Part shown: positions 16,764-24,497 of the stretch, piece after piece
Position numbering within the stretch: the stretch's first letter is position 1
Layout: every line of letters starts with the position of its first letter
DNA from: a virus
DNA length: 24,765 nt
Strand: one strand, 5' to 3'
Virus record (IMG/VR): IMGVR_UViG_3300033146_002318
Location: 1 to 24,765 of that record
Notes under the pieces: model-generated
What the model was told of the DNA's origin: nothing
Databases searched by the model: none
Seen by the model: the letters and a program-made list of their open reading frames with translations, nothing else
Translations under genes and position numbers: made by a program

Positions 16764-17537
16764 TTATTTAATATATATGTTATCAGTTTGTAAAATTTCA
16801 TAGTTTGGTAATTGAAAATCTGATAAGCTGTTTATTGTAAATTCAGTTATATTACTATAATCTGCTGATTGTGTGAAATCAAATTCTGTTATTGATATAT
16901 CAAAAATATCAAATATTGTATTCAAGTATATACTATCAACTTGTACATTTTGTGATAATGATAACAATGCATTTAATTTCTTTATTTTTTTAGTATCAGT
17001 TTGATATTTATTAGAACCAGCAATTAAACCTGTTAATGATATATTATAATCACCATTATTCCACATTTGTTTTATTGTACCATCAATACCTTGTGCTATA
17101 TCAGTTATGATATGCTTTGACCTTGATACTGTTATAAATACGTGGTCTAATAAAACAGAATAATACGGTGGTGTACCTGCTGCAGGTTTTTTTAATGAAA
17201 ATGCTTGCTTCAAACGCTCAAGTTCAAGTGTTTTTGTATTACCAATATCTATTAGTGTATCATTTACATTATTTAATTTATTATTTTTATATACAGAACT
17301 GCCAGATGCTAACGTTTCAGTTGAATTTACATATAATGTTACGTGGTCTAATACAATAGTACCTAATGGTGATAATTTAAAATCAGTGAACTTTTGTATT
17401 AAATTTTGTACATCTGTATTTGTTGCATTTATCACATCACCAGTTAAATATTTAGTGTTTGAAAATACGTCACCAATAGAATCTATTCCGAATAAATTAC
17501 CTACTTGATTTTCAATTGTATTTATTTTCATTGCCAT
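16764..17537 (-). CDS. DUF6046-like tail/baseplate adaptor protein
   Basis: A 257-aa protein directly after the tape measure gene (8-nt gap). Residues about 155-257 show a pattern I associate with DUF6046-like proteins of Bacteroidota phages: IDGTIKQMWNNGDYNISLTGL, KKIKKLNALLSLSQNVQVDSIYLNTIFDIFDISITEFDF and the ending ITEFTINSLSDFQLPNYEIL ('W..gdy.i.l.G....y...~i..l..l.....~~v.s.ylN..gI..~~i....~...~n...f.i.slSD'). In related phages this gene sits between tape measure and hub. It probably caps the tube end and joins it to the baseplate hub, like Mu gp43 or P2 gpU, by position. Confidence 0.62.
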   Translation of the reverse strand: MAMKINTIENQVGNLFGIDSIGDVFSNTKYLTGDVINATNTDVQNLIQKFTDFKLSPLGTIVLDHVTLYVNSTETLASGSSVYKNNKLNNVNDTLIDIGNTKTLELERLKQAFSLKKPAAGTPPYYSVLLDHVFITVSRSKHIITDIAQGIDGTIKQMWNNGDYNISLTGLIAGSNKYQTDTKKIKKLNALLSLSQNVQVDSIYLNTIFDIFDISITEFDFTQSADYSNITEFTINSLSDFQLPNYEILQTDNIYIK

Positions 17538-17545
17538 AATTGTTT

Positions 17546-19570
17546 TTATTGTTTTAATGTAGCTACATCAACTACTATTTTTTGTAATTCTTTTGCTATT
17601 TGATTACCTACTTCATTTGTAGATTCAGTTATATTTGTTGTACTTAACTCATTAACACCAATTAACTTTGATATGTTTATAGTTAAACTTTTTATTACTC
17701 TTCGTCTTGATAAATAATCTACTGATGATTTATCACTTTTGACTGCGTTTCCGCGTCCTAAACGTGTTTCCTCAGTTGCAATCTTTTTATTCATTATTCT
17801 ACGATTTAAATCAGAAGTTGACCAGTATTTATTTGGTTCATCACCTACAATTTTTCGATAATCTTTTCGTGCTTTTATTAATTCATTTTGTTTTCTATTT
17901 TTTTCAGTAATAATATCTATTTCCTTATTAAGTTCATTAATATCCCATAACAAACCCGGGTTTTTCCCTGTCAATTTAGTATATACAGCACTTTGTTTTT
18001 CAAATGCAATTGTTGTTGGATTACTAACACCTGCGTTTAACCAGGATGATGTTATTGTTTCGGTTCTTCTGATTTCTTTTTCTAATGATTTTATAATTAA
18101 ATCATATCGTACTGCATCGTCAGACCAGTTTTCACTTTTGCGTTTTAACTCTTTATAATAATCAAGTTTACCTTGATTTGACTCAGGTATGTTTGTATCA
18201 GATGACGAGTTCATTGCAAGTCCCCAAATTGAACCATACTTTGTAGCATTATAAAACGCTTTACCAAACAGACTTAAATTATCATACGCTAACTCACCTG
18301 CTTCACCTGTTAATAAAAGTGATGTAAAACCCTGTACGACTGTACGCATACTTTTACTTATTACACTATTACCCTCCCATATAGAATTAACAAAAGCATC
18401 ATAAGCTGAAGTTGCTTTATCTATATCACCAGCTAAGTTATCTTTCATTATATCTGATAACTCTTTTGTAACACCAATGACATTTTCATAATTTTCTGTT
18501 AAATATTCAATTGTATCTGCACTTGCTGATAAAATACTTAATGCAGTTTGTGCTGTTCTACCAACCTCATCATTCGCATCAGCGAGTGTTAATCCATCTC
18601 GTGCCATATCTTCGTATGCAGCGTGAATAGTTTTCCCTGTTTCTTTAGCATTTGTTGCAGCATCAACTATTATACGTCTCAACCCTGTACCAGCACGAGT
18701 ACCCTTTACACCAGCGTTTGCAAGTACTGATAACATTGCAGTTATTTCTTCAATTGAAAACCCAGCTTGTTTTGCTATTGGTGCAATATAAGACATTGCA
18801 TTTGTATATTTATCTATATCCAATGCAGATGATACAAAAGACGAACCCATAACATCAACGACTCTTTGCATTTCAGTTGAATCCATTCCAAAACCTCGTA
18901 AAGTTTCTGCTGCAACACTTGATGCAGCTTCTAATGAAATGCCTGTTGCTTCTGCTAATGTAACAATACTTTGTGTTGAATTTAAAACTTCCTTTGCAGA
19001 AAAACCGAATTTTAATAATACTTTTTCTAATCCAGCCACTTCTTTTACAGTAAAAATGGACATTCGTCCAACATTTAATGCATTTTTCGCAAGTGATTGA
19101 GTTAATTCTTCATTGCCTTTTAATAATGCACGTATATGTGAAATACTTTTTTCATATTCTATGCCACGTTTTACAAAATCTGCAGTTACACGTGAAGAAA
19201 CATAAGCTATTGCTGCTGGTCCCATTGAACTTGCTAACATTCCCATACCGCCACCCATTGCAGCACCTATTCCACTACCAATGCCTGCACCATTACCCTT
19301 ACTACTACGCAAACTTTGTTTACTTGCTTGATTACGTTTATATATCAACGTTATTTCTTTTTTTAGCTCTGTTTGTCGTTTTCGAGAACCAGTAATATAC
19401 AATTTATTTAATTTAATTAATTGCTTTTCTGTTTTATTTATTGCACGAGTATATTTAATCTGGTCTTTAGTCATTTTACCCAATTCGTTGTGAGTAATTC
19501 TACTAACTTTTTTTACTTCTTTTGACGATTCGTCAATAATTCTCAAACGGAAATCTATATTATCTGACAT
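17546..19570 (-). CDS. tail tape measure protein
   Basis: A 674-aa protein. Residues about 30-80 are basic and helical. Residues about 92-125 are Gly/Ala-rich and hydrophobic (GAGIGSGIGAAMGGGMGMLA). Then follows the conserved tape measure core (TIGR01760-type): YEKSISHIRALL, KEVAGLEKVLLKFGFSAKEVL, TLAEATGISLEAASSVAAETLRGFGM, and MLSVLANAGVKGTRAGTGLRRI (residues about 130-300). The rest is helical. It sets tail length and is ejected with DNA; 674 aa suggests a rather short tail (about 0.1 um, by the usual 0.15 nm per residue rule). The chaperone gene and its frameshift extension lie directly upstream. Confidence 0.88.
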   Translation of the reverse strand: MSDNIDFRLRIIDESSKEVKKVSRITHNELGKMTKDQIKYTRAINKTEKQLIKLNKLYITGSRKRQTELKKEITLIYKRNQASKQSLRSSKGNGAGIGSGIGAAMGGGMGMLASSMGPAAIAYVSSRVTADFVKRGIEYEKSISHIRALLKGNEELTQSLAKNALNVGRMSIFTVKEVAGLEKVLLKFGFSAKEVLNSTQSIVTLAEATGISLEAASSVAAETLRGFGMDSTEMQRVVDVMGSSFVSSALDIDKYTNAMSYIAPIAKQAGFSIEEITAMLSVLANAGVKGTRAGTGLRRIIVDAATNAKETGKTIHAAYEDMARDGLTLADANDEVGRTAQTALSILSASADTIEYLTENYENVIGVTKELSDIMKDNLAGDIDKATSAYDAFVNSIWEGNSVISKSMRTVVQGFTSLLLTGEAGELAYDNLSLFGKAFYNATKYGSIWGLAMNSSSDTNIPESNQGKLDYYKELKRKSENWSDDAVRYDLIIKSLEKEIRRTETITSSWLNAGVSNPTTIAFEKQSAVYTKLTGKNPGLLWDINELNKEIDIITEKNRKQNELIKARKDYRKIVGDEPNKYWSTSDLNRRIMNKKIATEETRLGRGNAVKSDKSSVDYLSRRRVIKSLTINISKLIGVNELSTTNITESTNEVGNQIAKELQKIVVDVATLKQ

Positions 19571-19589
19571 ATTTGTTTAATTTGTTTAT

Positions 19590-19766
19590 TTATTTACTAA
19601 CAGAACGACTTAATAACCACTTCGTTGCAGCATACATTTCAATCCACTTATCTTCATTCGCTGTAAATGGTTCAGTTGATGAAAATGTATCAGCAATTAA
19701 TGCTGTCCACTTTCGCATTATATCTTTATCATCGTTCTTACTAATCGTTGAATTTATTATTTTTTT
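19590..19766 (-). CDS. -1 frameshift extension of tail assembly chaperone (gpT-like)
   Basis: This frame is open from the run of ten A residues (minus strand; 19769-19760) to a stop at 19590-19592, 19 nt before the tape measure ATG. It reads KIINSTISKNDDKDIMRKW, then TALIADTFSSTEPFTANEDK, then WIEMYAATKWLLSRSVSK, a protein-like composition. The upstream 180-aa gene ends on that A run (TTA AAA AAA AAA TAA), so a -1 slip on A-AAA-AAA adds 57 residues, giving about 236 aa. This is the lambda gpG/gpGT arrangement, conserved in tailed phages. Independent translation from an internal ATG (MRKWTAL..) is possible but has no special leader. Confidence 0.75.
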   Translation of the reverse strand, partial: KKIINSTISKNDDKDIMRKWTALIADTFSSTEPFTANEDKWIEMYAATKWLLSRSVSK

Positions 19767-20299
19767 TTTAATGTAACAACACCTAATTGCAACATATCTG
19801 ATAAAAATGGCATATAACTTGTAAAATATTCTGGTTTTTTCATAAATTGTATTAACTCCATATCAGATTCGTCTTCTAATATGCATTTTCTTGCCATTAA
19901 TAGCTTTGCTTTAAATAATTCACCATCATCATATAAATCAATTAATCGCTTTGTTGTTTGAAAGTCTGGTTTTTTAAAATATCCTTTGTATTTTTTATCA
20001 CCATCCTCTAATTCAAATGCAACAATTGACTTTTCTATGTTAGGTATTAGTATTACTTTCTTTTCTTTATCTGCTAATAAATTATATAATTCGTTGCGAT
20101 AACTTAAAAATAAATCAATGTGATTTTCAAAATCAATCATTTCTTCATCACCTGATTTAAAACAATCTTTTGCAAATGTTGTATCTGCAACGAATGAATT
20201 TGTTATATTACGATAAAAAGTTTGATATATACCAAATGTAGGATAATCAAAATTCGCTTTGTATTCTTTGCTTTCTGTTTTTACTGTTATTTCTATCAT
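19757..20299 (-). CDS. tail assembly chaperone (gpG-like), with frameshift site at its end
   Basis: A 180-aa protein that ends VVTLKKK within a ten-A slippery run. It appears to be a two-fold repeat: EYKANFDYPTFGIYQTFYRN in the first half and KYKGYFKKPDFQTTKRLIDL in the second half, the latter followed by a helical segment (DGELFKAKLLMARKCIL). The 'y.a.~~.P~~~~~~~~~~~' plus acidic helix pattern is seen in phage tail chaperones. It is first in the tail operon and precedes the tape measure, the standard chaperone position. Such proteins coat the tape measure during tube assembly and are absent from mature virions. Confidence 0.72.
   Translation of the reverse strand: MIEITVKTESKEYKANFDYPTFGIYQTFYRNITNSFVADTTFAKDCFKSGDEEMIDFENHIDLFLSYRNELYNLLADKEKKVILIPNIEKSIVAFELEDGDKKYKGYFKKPDFQTTKRLIDLYDDGELFKAKLLMARKCILEDESDMELIQFMKKPEYFTSYMPFLSDMLQLGVVTLKKK
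19760..19769 (-). promoter_or_regulatory. slippery A10 sequence for -1 programmed frameshift
   Basis: On the minus strand TTA AAA AAA AAA TAA: the zero frame stops immediately, while the -1 frame continues for 57 codons to just before the tape measure gene. A-AAA-AAA is one of the best known bacterial -1 slippery heptamers. I see no strong downstream hairpin. Confidence 0.75.
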
Positions 20300-20398
20300 T
20301 TTTTGGTTTTTTTGTTTTTTTGTTTATTAAATTGTATTTAACTATATATATATATATATATGTAAAGATTATAAAAAAATCAATTTAATACTAAAAAT
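20300..20398. promoter_or_regulatory. divergent intergenic region with (TA)9 tract
   Basis: The gap between the start codons of the minus-strand chaperone and the plus-strand hub gene must contain promoters for both. It includes an alternating TA run (20343-20361), flanked by poly-T (chaperone side) and an A-rich leader AATACTAAAAATATG (hub side). No clear TAnnTTTG Bacteroidota -7 element or Shine-Dalgarno sequence stands out. The TA run may be an easily melted promoter core. Confidence 0.5.
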
Positions 20399-22015
20399 AT
20401 GCACAAAATAACAACTAATGTGTTCATAAAGGCAATAGATAAAAAACCAATTCCACGTGATTATTCACCTAATGATTATATTAAACCTACATACATAAAA
20501 CTTAATAATATCATTAATATTAATACAGAAGATAATGTAGAAACATTAACTAATATATGTACTATTAAAATAGCCCGTAAAGATATAAAATTTTTAGGTG
20601 GAGATTTGATATTTGAAAACACAAACACAAAATCAAAAGCGGTTGTAATGGCACAAAACTATTCAGAAATTAATGTTATTGCTGGATATGATAATAAACT
20701 GATTGAAATATTTAGTGGATATATTGTAAAATTTGATGTTAATAATGAATTTATTATAATACATTGTGAAGATGAAATGAATAAATTAAAACGTTCAAAA
20801 TATGTAAAAAATTCATTCCCAGCAATTATTAAAGCTAATACAATTCGTGGACAATATAAAGACAAAGGTATTACACAAGTCCCTCCGTATGATTCTGAAT
20901 ATCAAATACCACGTTTTAAATTAAATACACAAACTATATTTGATGATTTTAATATGATTGGTCAAGAAACACAAATTGCTCATATTTTATTATGGCTATT
21001 TGAACAATATGGTTTTAATAATGTTAATACAGATGATTTAGGTAGTTATTTTAATTTTGATTTTGGATATGATATTATATGTGCAAATATACAAGCTGGT
21101 AAAATTATCATTGGTGAACCTATGACAATTGCTGAAATATTAGAACAACTAAAAAAAATATTTGGTATTTATATTTATTTTATTAAATCATATCGTGGTC
21201 TTAGTAGAAAACTTGATGATTATGGTGGGTATGTTTTATTGCCACATAAAACTTTAAACGTTGGTTGGAAATATCCTCATTTAAGAAAAGGTATTGAAGT
21301 TTCTAATTATTTACTTAATACTGGTTTTAAACAATTTGATGAATCTAAATTAAATACATATAACAAACAATGTTCTATAACAAACTATTATAAAAAACTT
21401 ACTGATAAAAAAAGACAATATAATGTGTTTAAATCTGATAATTTAGTTTGGCAAGATACAAACAAAAATAAACTTCAAATCATTGGAACCAGCATTATTA
21501 ATAATGAAAGAATAATTGCAAAATATCCTAATAGTGAAAATAAATTAAAGTTTGAAATTATCAAAGGTGATACTGATGATAATGGTGATAAAAATTCAAC
21601 TGCAATCAAATCTCATTTAGATGATAATATTATTATGTTTAATGATAACAAAGAAAATATTATTAGATTGAACCTACATAATTTAAAGGTGGATGAATTA
21701 AAAAAATTAGTTGAAAATAAATATAATAATTATCCCGACATTGGTTATTCAGGTAATATCGAATTGTGGGGTAGTTACCCAATTACTTATTTTATTAATA
21801 TCGGCGATGTTGTTACATTAATTATGCGTAATGATGTTGATGTTTATGATGAAAAAATTGACACAACTGTTAGAAAGATAGAAAAACATTATAGTTATTA
21901 TATAGATAAAGTTGTTAGAACAATAAATAAAGATGTAGGTTATACTCAAACAATAACATTAGGTAATCGGTATTATTCAACTGAACGTAAGAATGAAATT
22001 AACGATAGTTTATAA
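20399..22015 (+). CDS. baseplate hub protein (gpD/gp27-like)
   Basis: A 538-aa protein on the opposite strand to the other tail genes. The N-terminal half has the hub pattern: TLTNICTIKIARKDIKF ('~~~.a.i~iP~~~~'), YSEINVIAGYDNKLIEIFSGYIVKFD ('gd.v.i..Gyd......f.G.I~~~'), FIIIHCEDEMNKLKR ('~~i~ceD.m..Lk'), then MTIAEILEQLKKIFGIYIYF (the 'a~iL~~L~~~yg~~~~f' helix). The C-terminal half has ELKKLVENKYNNYPDIGYSGNIELWGSYPITYFINIGDVVTLI, the 'G.....G.P.~~~Gd.v.l' strand of gp27/gpD. It sits at the tube end and holds the spike gene product encoded 19 nt downstream. Confidence 0.72.
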   Translation: MHKITTNVFIKAIDKKPIPRDYSPNDYIKPTYIKLNNIININTEDNVETLTNICTIKIARKDIKFLGGDLIFENTNTKSKAVVMAQNYSEINVIAGYDNKLIEIFSGYIVKFDVNNEFIIIHCEDEMNKLKRSKYVKNSFPAIIKANTIRGQYKDKGITQVPPYDSEYQIPRFKLNTQTIFDDFNMIGQETQIAHILLWLFEQYGFNNVNTDDLGSYFNFDFGYDIICANIQAGKIIIGEPMTIAEILEQLKKIFGIYIYFIKSYRGLSRKLDDYGGYVLLPHKTLNVGWKYPHLRKGIEVSNYLLNTGFKQFDESKLNTYNKQCSITNYYKKLTDKKRQYNVFKSDNLVWQDTNKNKLQIIGTSIINNERIIAKYPNSENKLKFEIIKGDTDDNGDKNSTAIKSHLDDNIIMFNDNKENIIRLNLHNLKVDELKKLVENKYNNYPDIGYSGNIELWGSYPITYFINIGDVVTLIMRNDVDVYDEKIDTTVRKIEKHYSYYIDKVVRTINKDVGYTQTITLGNRYYSTERKNEINDSL

Positions 22016-22034
22016 TTAAATAAAATAAAATACA

Positions 22035-23600
22035 ATGAATACAACTAATATAATTAAAAAAGCATTAAAGGAAATTGTTAAAGAAAACATACCTTACGCT
22101 AAAAAATGTATTGTGCGTGAAGTTGATGAAACTACAAACACTTGTACAGTTGAACCAATTGATACTGATACGTTTAATGAATCAGAAGGTGATATAAGCA
22201 ATTATATTTACGATGTTAGATATAGTCCAATAAACCCAACAATTAAAACAACTAATAATATAACTACAACTAAATCTAATTTTTATATTAAAGTTGCTAA
22301 ACAAGCATACGTTTATGTAATGTTTTTTAATGAAACTGACGCCTTTATTGTACAAACATCAGAAATTGATACATTAAATATTTTAGCTAATGAAAATGGT
22401 ACTGGTATAAAAGTGTCTACACCAACAGATAATAGTGGTAGTACAATCACTCGTACAACTATTTCTGGTGATGAAATAATTATGGAAGTTTCTGGTAATA
22501 CTATGGTGCAAATAACTCCAGATAAAACATATTTTAATAATGTTATTGATTGGCAAGTATTAACAACTAAAGGTGCTATTATAAAAACGAAAAATTGTAA
22601 CATTGATTTAATAGTTCCAGAGTGTGGTAAAATATTAATTGGAAAAAATGTTAAAACGATTGATGTTAAATTTAAAAGTAAATACGATGATACTGATACA
22701 ACTAATGCAACATATTATAATTTATATAAAAACTATATTTATGTTTATATAAATTCAGCTTTGAAACAAACAACTGAAAGCGGTAGATTATATACTGGTA
22801 TTACTAATATTAAAAATGATTTAGAAGAATTTTATAGTAATGCTTTAGGTGTTTCATTAACCGAATTCGATACATTACATAACAATACAATTACTGTATT
22901 AACCAATATACAAAATAATACATCTGATAAACTATTTTTAGATAATCTTTATACAACAACTAAACAAATATTTGATTTAAAACCAAGTTATCGTCAGTAT
23001 AATACATACGCAAATAAATATAATTATATATTCTATGCTGATTTAAAAGAATCTATTCAAAATGTAGATAGCCTATTTAGTTCAACATATATATTGGATA
23101 CTTATAAAATATTATATAATGCAATTCTTTCTTTTTATAGTGATGAATTAAATATGAGTGAATTATTAACTATTATGTTTTCAAACTATGGTGGTTTGTG
23201 GGACGCAATTCAAACTAAACTTATTAATAAAATTGATAAATTTATTGCAGATAACGAACCATATAAAAATACTGATATTCAATATAACCCTGATTATGAT
23301 ATTGTTGATTTTGATATGGTTGAAACTGATTTAACTGCAAACTCTATTTTAACACAATTAAAGGAATCAATAGAAGATATTCAAAATAGTACAGCTAATG
23401 ATATTCAAGATATACTTATTCATTTAACACAAATACAAGTTAGTTTAGCGGCTGTTAATAGTGCATTAGGAATACCTGCTCCAACAACACCATTTACTAC
23501 ATCTGAATTAGTAAATAATTTATCAAATTATCAAAATAAATTAGATGATATTAAATCAGATATAGATGAATTATTTGCTGATAATGTGCCTGATGAATAA
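22035..23600 (+). CDS. baseplate spike/assembly protein (gpV-like) with long helical C-terminus
   Basis: A 521-aa protein. Residues about 20-115 resemble the gpV/gp5 OB-fold: KKCIVREVDETTNTCTVEPID, DVRYSPI, and AYVYVMFFNETDAFIVQTSEID. Residues about 125-210 are short polar beta strands (ISGDEIIMEVSGNTMVQITPDKTYF, CNIDLIVPECGKILIG) like the beta-helix/spike segment. Residues about 210-521 are long, mostly helical and polar, ending in NNLSNYQNKLDDIKSDIDEL; this extension is unusual for a spike and may bind a partner. It follows the hub by 19 nt, as gpV-like genes do. Confidence 0.65.
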   Translation: MNTTNIIKKALKEIVKENIPYAKKCIVREVDETTNTCTVEPIDTDTFNESEGDISNYIYDVRYSPINPTIKTTNNITTTKSNFYIKVAKQAYVYVMFFNETDAFIVQTSEIDTLNILANENGTGIKVSTPTDNSGSTITRTTISGDEIIMEVSGNTMVQITPDKTYFNNVIDWQVLTTKGAIIKTKNCNIDLIVPECGKILIGKNVKTIDVKFKSKYDDTDTTNATYYNLYKNYIYVYINSALKQTTESGRLYTGITNIKNDLEEFYSNALGVSLTEFDTLHNNTITVLTNIQNNTSDKLFLDNLYTTTKQIFDLKPSYRQYNTYANKYNYIFYADLKESIQNVDSLFSSTYILDTYKILYNAILSFYSDELNMSELLTIMFSNYGGLWDAIQTKLINKIDKFIADNEPYKNTDIQYNPDYDIVDFDMVETDLTANSILTQLKESIEDIQNSTANDIQDILIHLTQIQVSLAAVNSALGIPAPTTPFTTSELVNNLSNYQNKLDDIKSDIDELFADNVPDE

Positions 23601-23634
23601 TGATTAAATCAATGTGAGGGTTGTTTTTAATAGA

Positions 23635-23696
23635 TTTAAGCTACTTTTATATATAAGTTGTGTTTTGATATAACTTTGTTATTAAAGTAGCTTAAA
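23635..23696. repeat. structured element copy 1 (13-bp terminal stem, conserved loop)
   Basis: Arms TTTAAGCTACTTT (23635-23647) and AAAGTAGCTTAAA (23684-23696) pair perfectly over 13 bp around a 36-nt loop. The segment 23659-23696 is shared with copy 2 (24519-24556) with two differences. One, A23689 against T24549, is exactly compensated in the opposite arm (T23642 against A24503). The other, G23678 against A24538, keeps a pair in an inner alternative hairpin (AACTTTR-TTAT-TAAAGT). It lies between the convergent spike gene and tRNA-Thr, and no T run follows, so it is not a standard terminator. It begins GTTGTG at 23657, like Bacteroidota type II CRISPR repeats. Function unknown. Confidence 0.75.
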
Positions 23697-23703
23697 ATAG
23701 ATG

Positions 23704-23776
23704 AGCCTTATATTGGATTCGAACCAATTATCTCGTACTTACAAAATACGTGCATAACCAATTATGCTTATAAGGC
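23704..23776 (-). tRNA. trnT-UGU: tRNA-Thr(UGU)
   Basis: A 73-nt cloverleaf on the minus strand: acceptor GCCTTAT/ATAAGGC (7 bp), D arm GCAT/ATGC with GG in the loop, anticodon stem CGTAT/GTACG, loop TTTGTAA with anticodon TGT (23743-23741), five-nt variable loop AGATA, T arm ATTGG/CCAAT with loop TTCGAAT, discriminator T. CCA is not encoded. Position 8 is A instead of the almost universal U, and position 21 is T, so its fold is slightly unusual. It starts 9 nt after the nuclease-like gene and probably shares its transcript. It would read the ACA codons favoured by this AT-rich phage. Confidence 0.88.
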
Positions 23777-23785
23777 TTGTTTTGT

Positions 23786-24247
23786 TTAGTTTAAATATAT
23801 AGTTTTTAAAATATGCTTATTTTCTATCATATAAATTTCTTTTTGTATGTAATTGTTACAATATGCAGTTGAATCTGGTAAGCTCATTAATCTTTTTTGT
23901 AATAAATTACTCTGTATATCTAAATAAACTTGCTTCAAATCAAATATATGTATTATCTTATCAGTAAATGACATTATATAAATAACCTGAATTTCTTTGT
24001 CTATATATTCTTTGTATTTTAATGATTTTTTCAATAAACTCTCTAACTTATTCTTTTCTAATATATATGTATCATATCTGGTGCTATTATCATTCCTGGT
24101 TTTTATTTCTCCAACTATAAAATTTCTATTAGTCTCAAATACAAAATCATTAATGGAAAACTTATTGTAATTAGATGTTATTATTGAATCTGGAAATAAA
24201 GTTTGTATTATTTTATCGCCTCGCTGCTCATAGTCTTTAAAAGTCAT
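23786..24247 (-). CDS. putative PD-(D/E)XK nuclease
   Basis: A 153-aa protein. N-terminal helix DYEQRGDKIIQTLFPDS, then NKFSINDFVFETNRNFIVGEIKTRN, which fits the PD-(D/E)XK core: Asp34 at the first strand, then Glu47-Ile-Lys49 at the second, followed by a conserved-looking helix (ILEKNKLESLLKKSLKYKEY) and a further beta strand (KEIQVIYIMSFTDKIIHIFDL). These are the order and spacing of small restriction-endonuclease-fold nucleases. The substrate is unknown: it may act in phage DNA processing, recombination or host DNA degradation. It is separated from the tail genes and precedes a tRNA, so it may belong to an early or accessory unit. Confidence 0.55.
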   Translation of the reverse strand: MTFKDYEQRGDKIIQTLFPDSIITSNYNKFSINDFVFETNRNFIVGEIKTRNDNSTRYDTYILEKNKLESLLKKSLKYKEYIDKEIQVIYIMSFTDKIIHIFDLKQVYLDIQSNLLQKRLMSLPDSTAYCNNYIQKEIYMIENKHILKTIYLN

Positions 24248-24289
24248 AATTTTATTATCGTTTTTAACGTAAATTATAACTCTATACTT

Positions 24290-24298
24290 ATAAATAGA
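24290..24298 (-). promoter_or_regulatory. CTATTTATA promoter-like motif
   Basis: The minus strand reads CTATTTATA 43-51 nt before the nuclease-like ATG. A second copy lies at 24369-24377. The two are within a longer direct repeat, ATAACTSTATxCTTATAAATAG on the plus strand (24277-24298 and 24358-24377). It could drive the nuclease/tRNA unit leftward or a short rightward transcript. Confidence 0.35.
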
Positions 24299-24368
24299 TA
24301 CTTTTTATTTTTTAGTTAATGATATAAATCATCAAATTTAATCATTTAAAATATTTTATAACTGTATT

Positions 24369-24463
24369 TATAAATAGCAAATATGTTTTTTGCATTTTTC
24401 ATTAATTTGGAATTTATTATTTTTTTTTGAGAGGATACAATTTAGTTTGTATCCTCTTTTTTT
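24369..24463 (+). ncRNA. candidate short plus-strand transcript ending in strong terminator
   Basis: A TATAAATAG motif (24369-24377) is followed by a small GCAAA/TTTGC hairpin and, 50 nt on, an 11-bp terminator. No annotated plus-strand gene lies between, so a short RNA is the simplest reason for the terminator. A 15-codon frame (24383-24430, MFFAFFINLEFIIFF) ends exactly at the terminator stem; it is strongly hydrophobic but may be chance in AT-rich DNA. Confidence 0.35.
24430..24463 (+). terminator. strong intrinsic terminator (plus strand)
   Basis: Perfect 11-bp stem AGAGGATACAA / TTGTATCCTCT with a 6-nt loop and a run of T after it on the plus strand. On the minus strand the stem is followed by A, so termination is one-directional. 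It would also stop read-through from the spike gene or protect the region with copy 2 of the structured element. Confidence 0.85.
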
Positions 24464-24497
24464 ATTCTTAAATTTTAAAACGTATTTTAAACAGTTG

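Noticed and set aside
19078-19395. Plus-strand 105-codon Leu/His-rich frame
   Set aside because: Antisense to the tape measure's Gly/Ala-rich core; no leader or family pattern.
19573-19776. Plus-strand 67-codon frame in the gap before the tape measure
   Set aside because: Hydrophobic, low-complexity composition and antisense to the well-formed -1 frameshift extension, which explains the gap better.
20343-20361. (TA)9 run as a replication origin
   Set aside because: A simple alternating run in AT-rich DNA without iterons or a replication gene; more likely promoter melting DNA.
22313-22603. Minus-strand 96-codon frame within the spike gene
   Set aside because: Antisense shadow of the plus-strand spike; not protein-like.
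23635-23696. Ordinary bidirectional terminator between convergent genes
   Set aside because: Loop of 36 nt, no T run on either side, and sequence conservation of the loop with the second copy.
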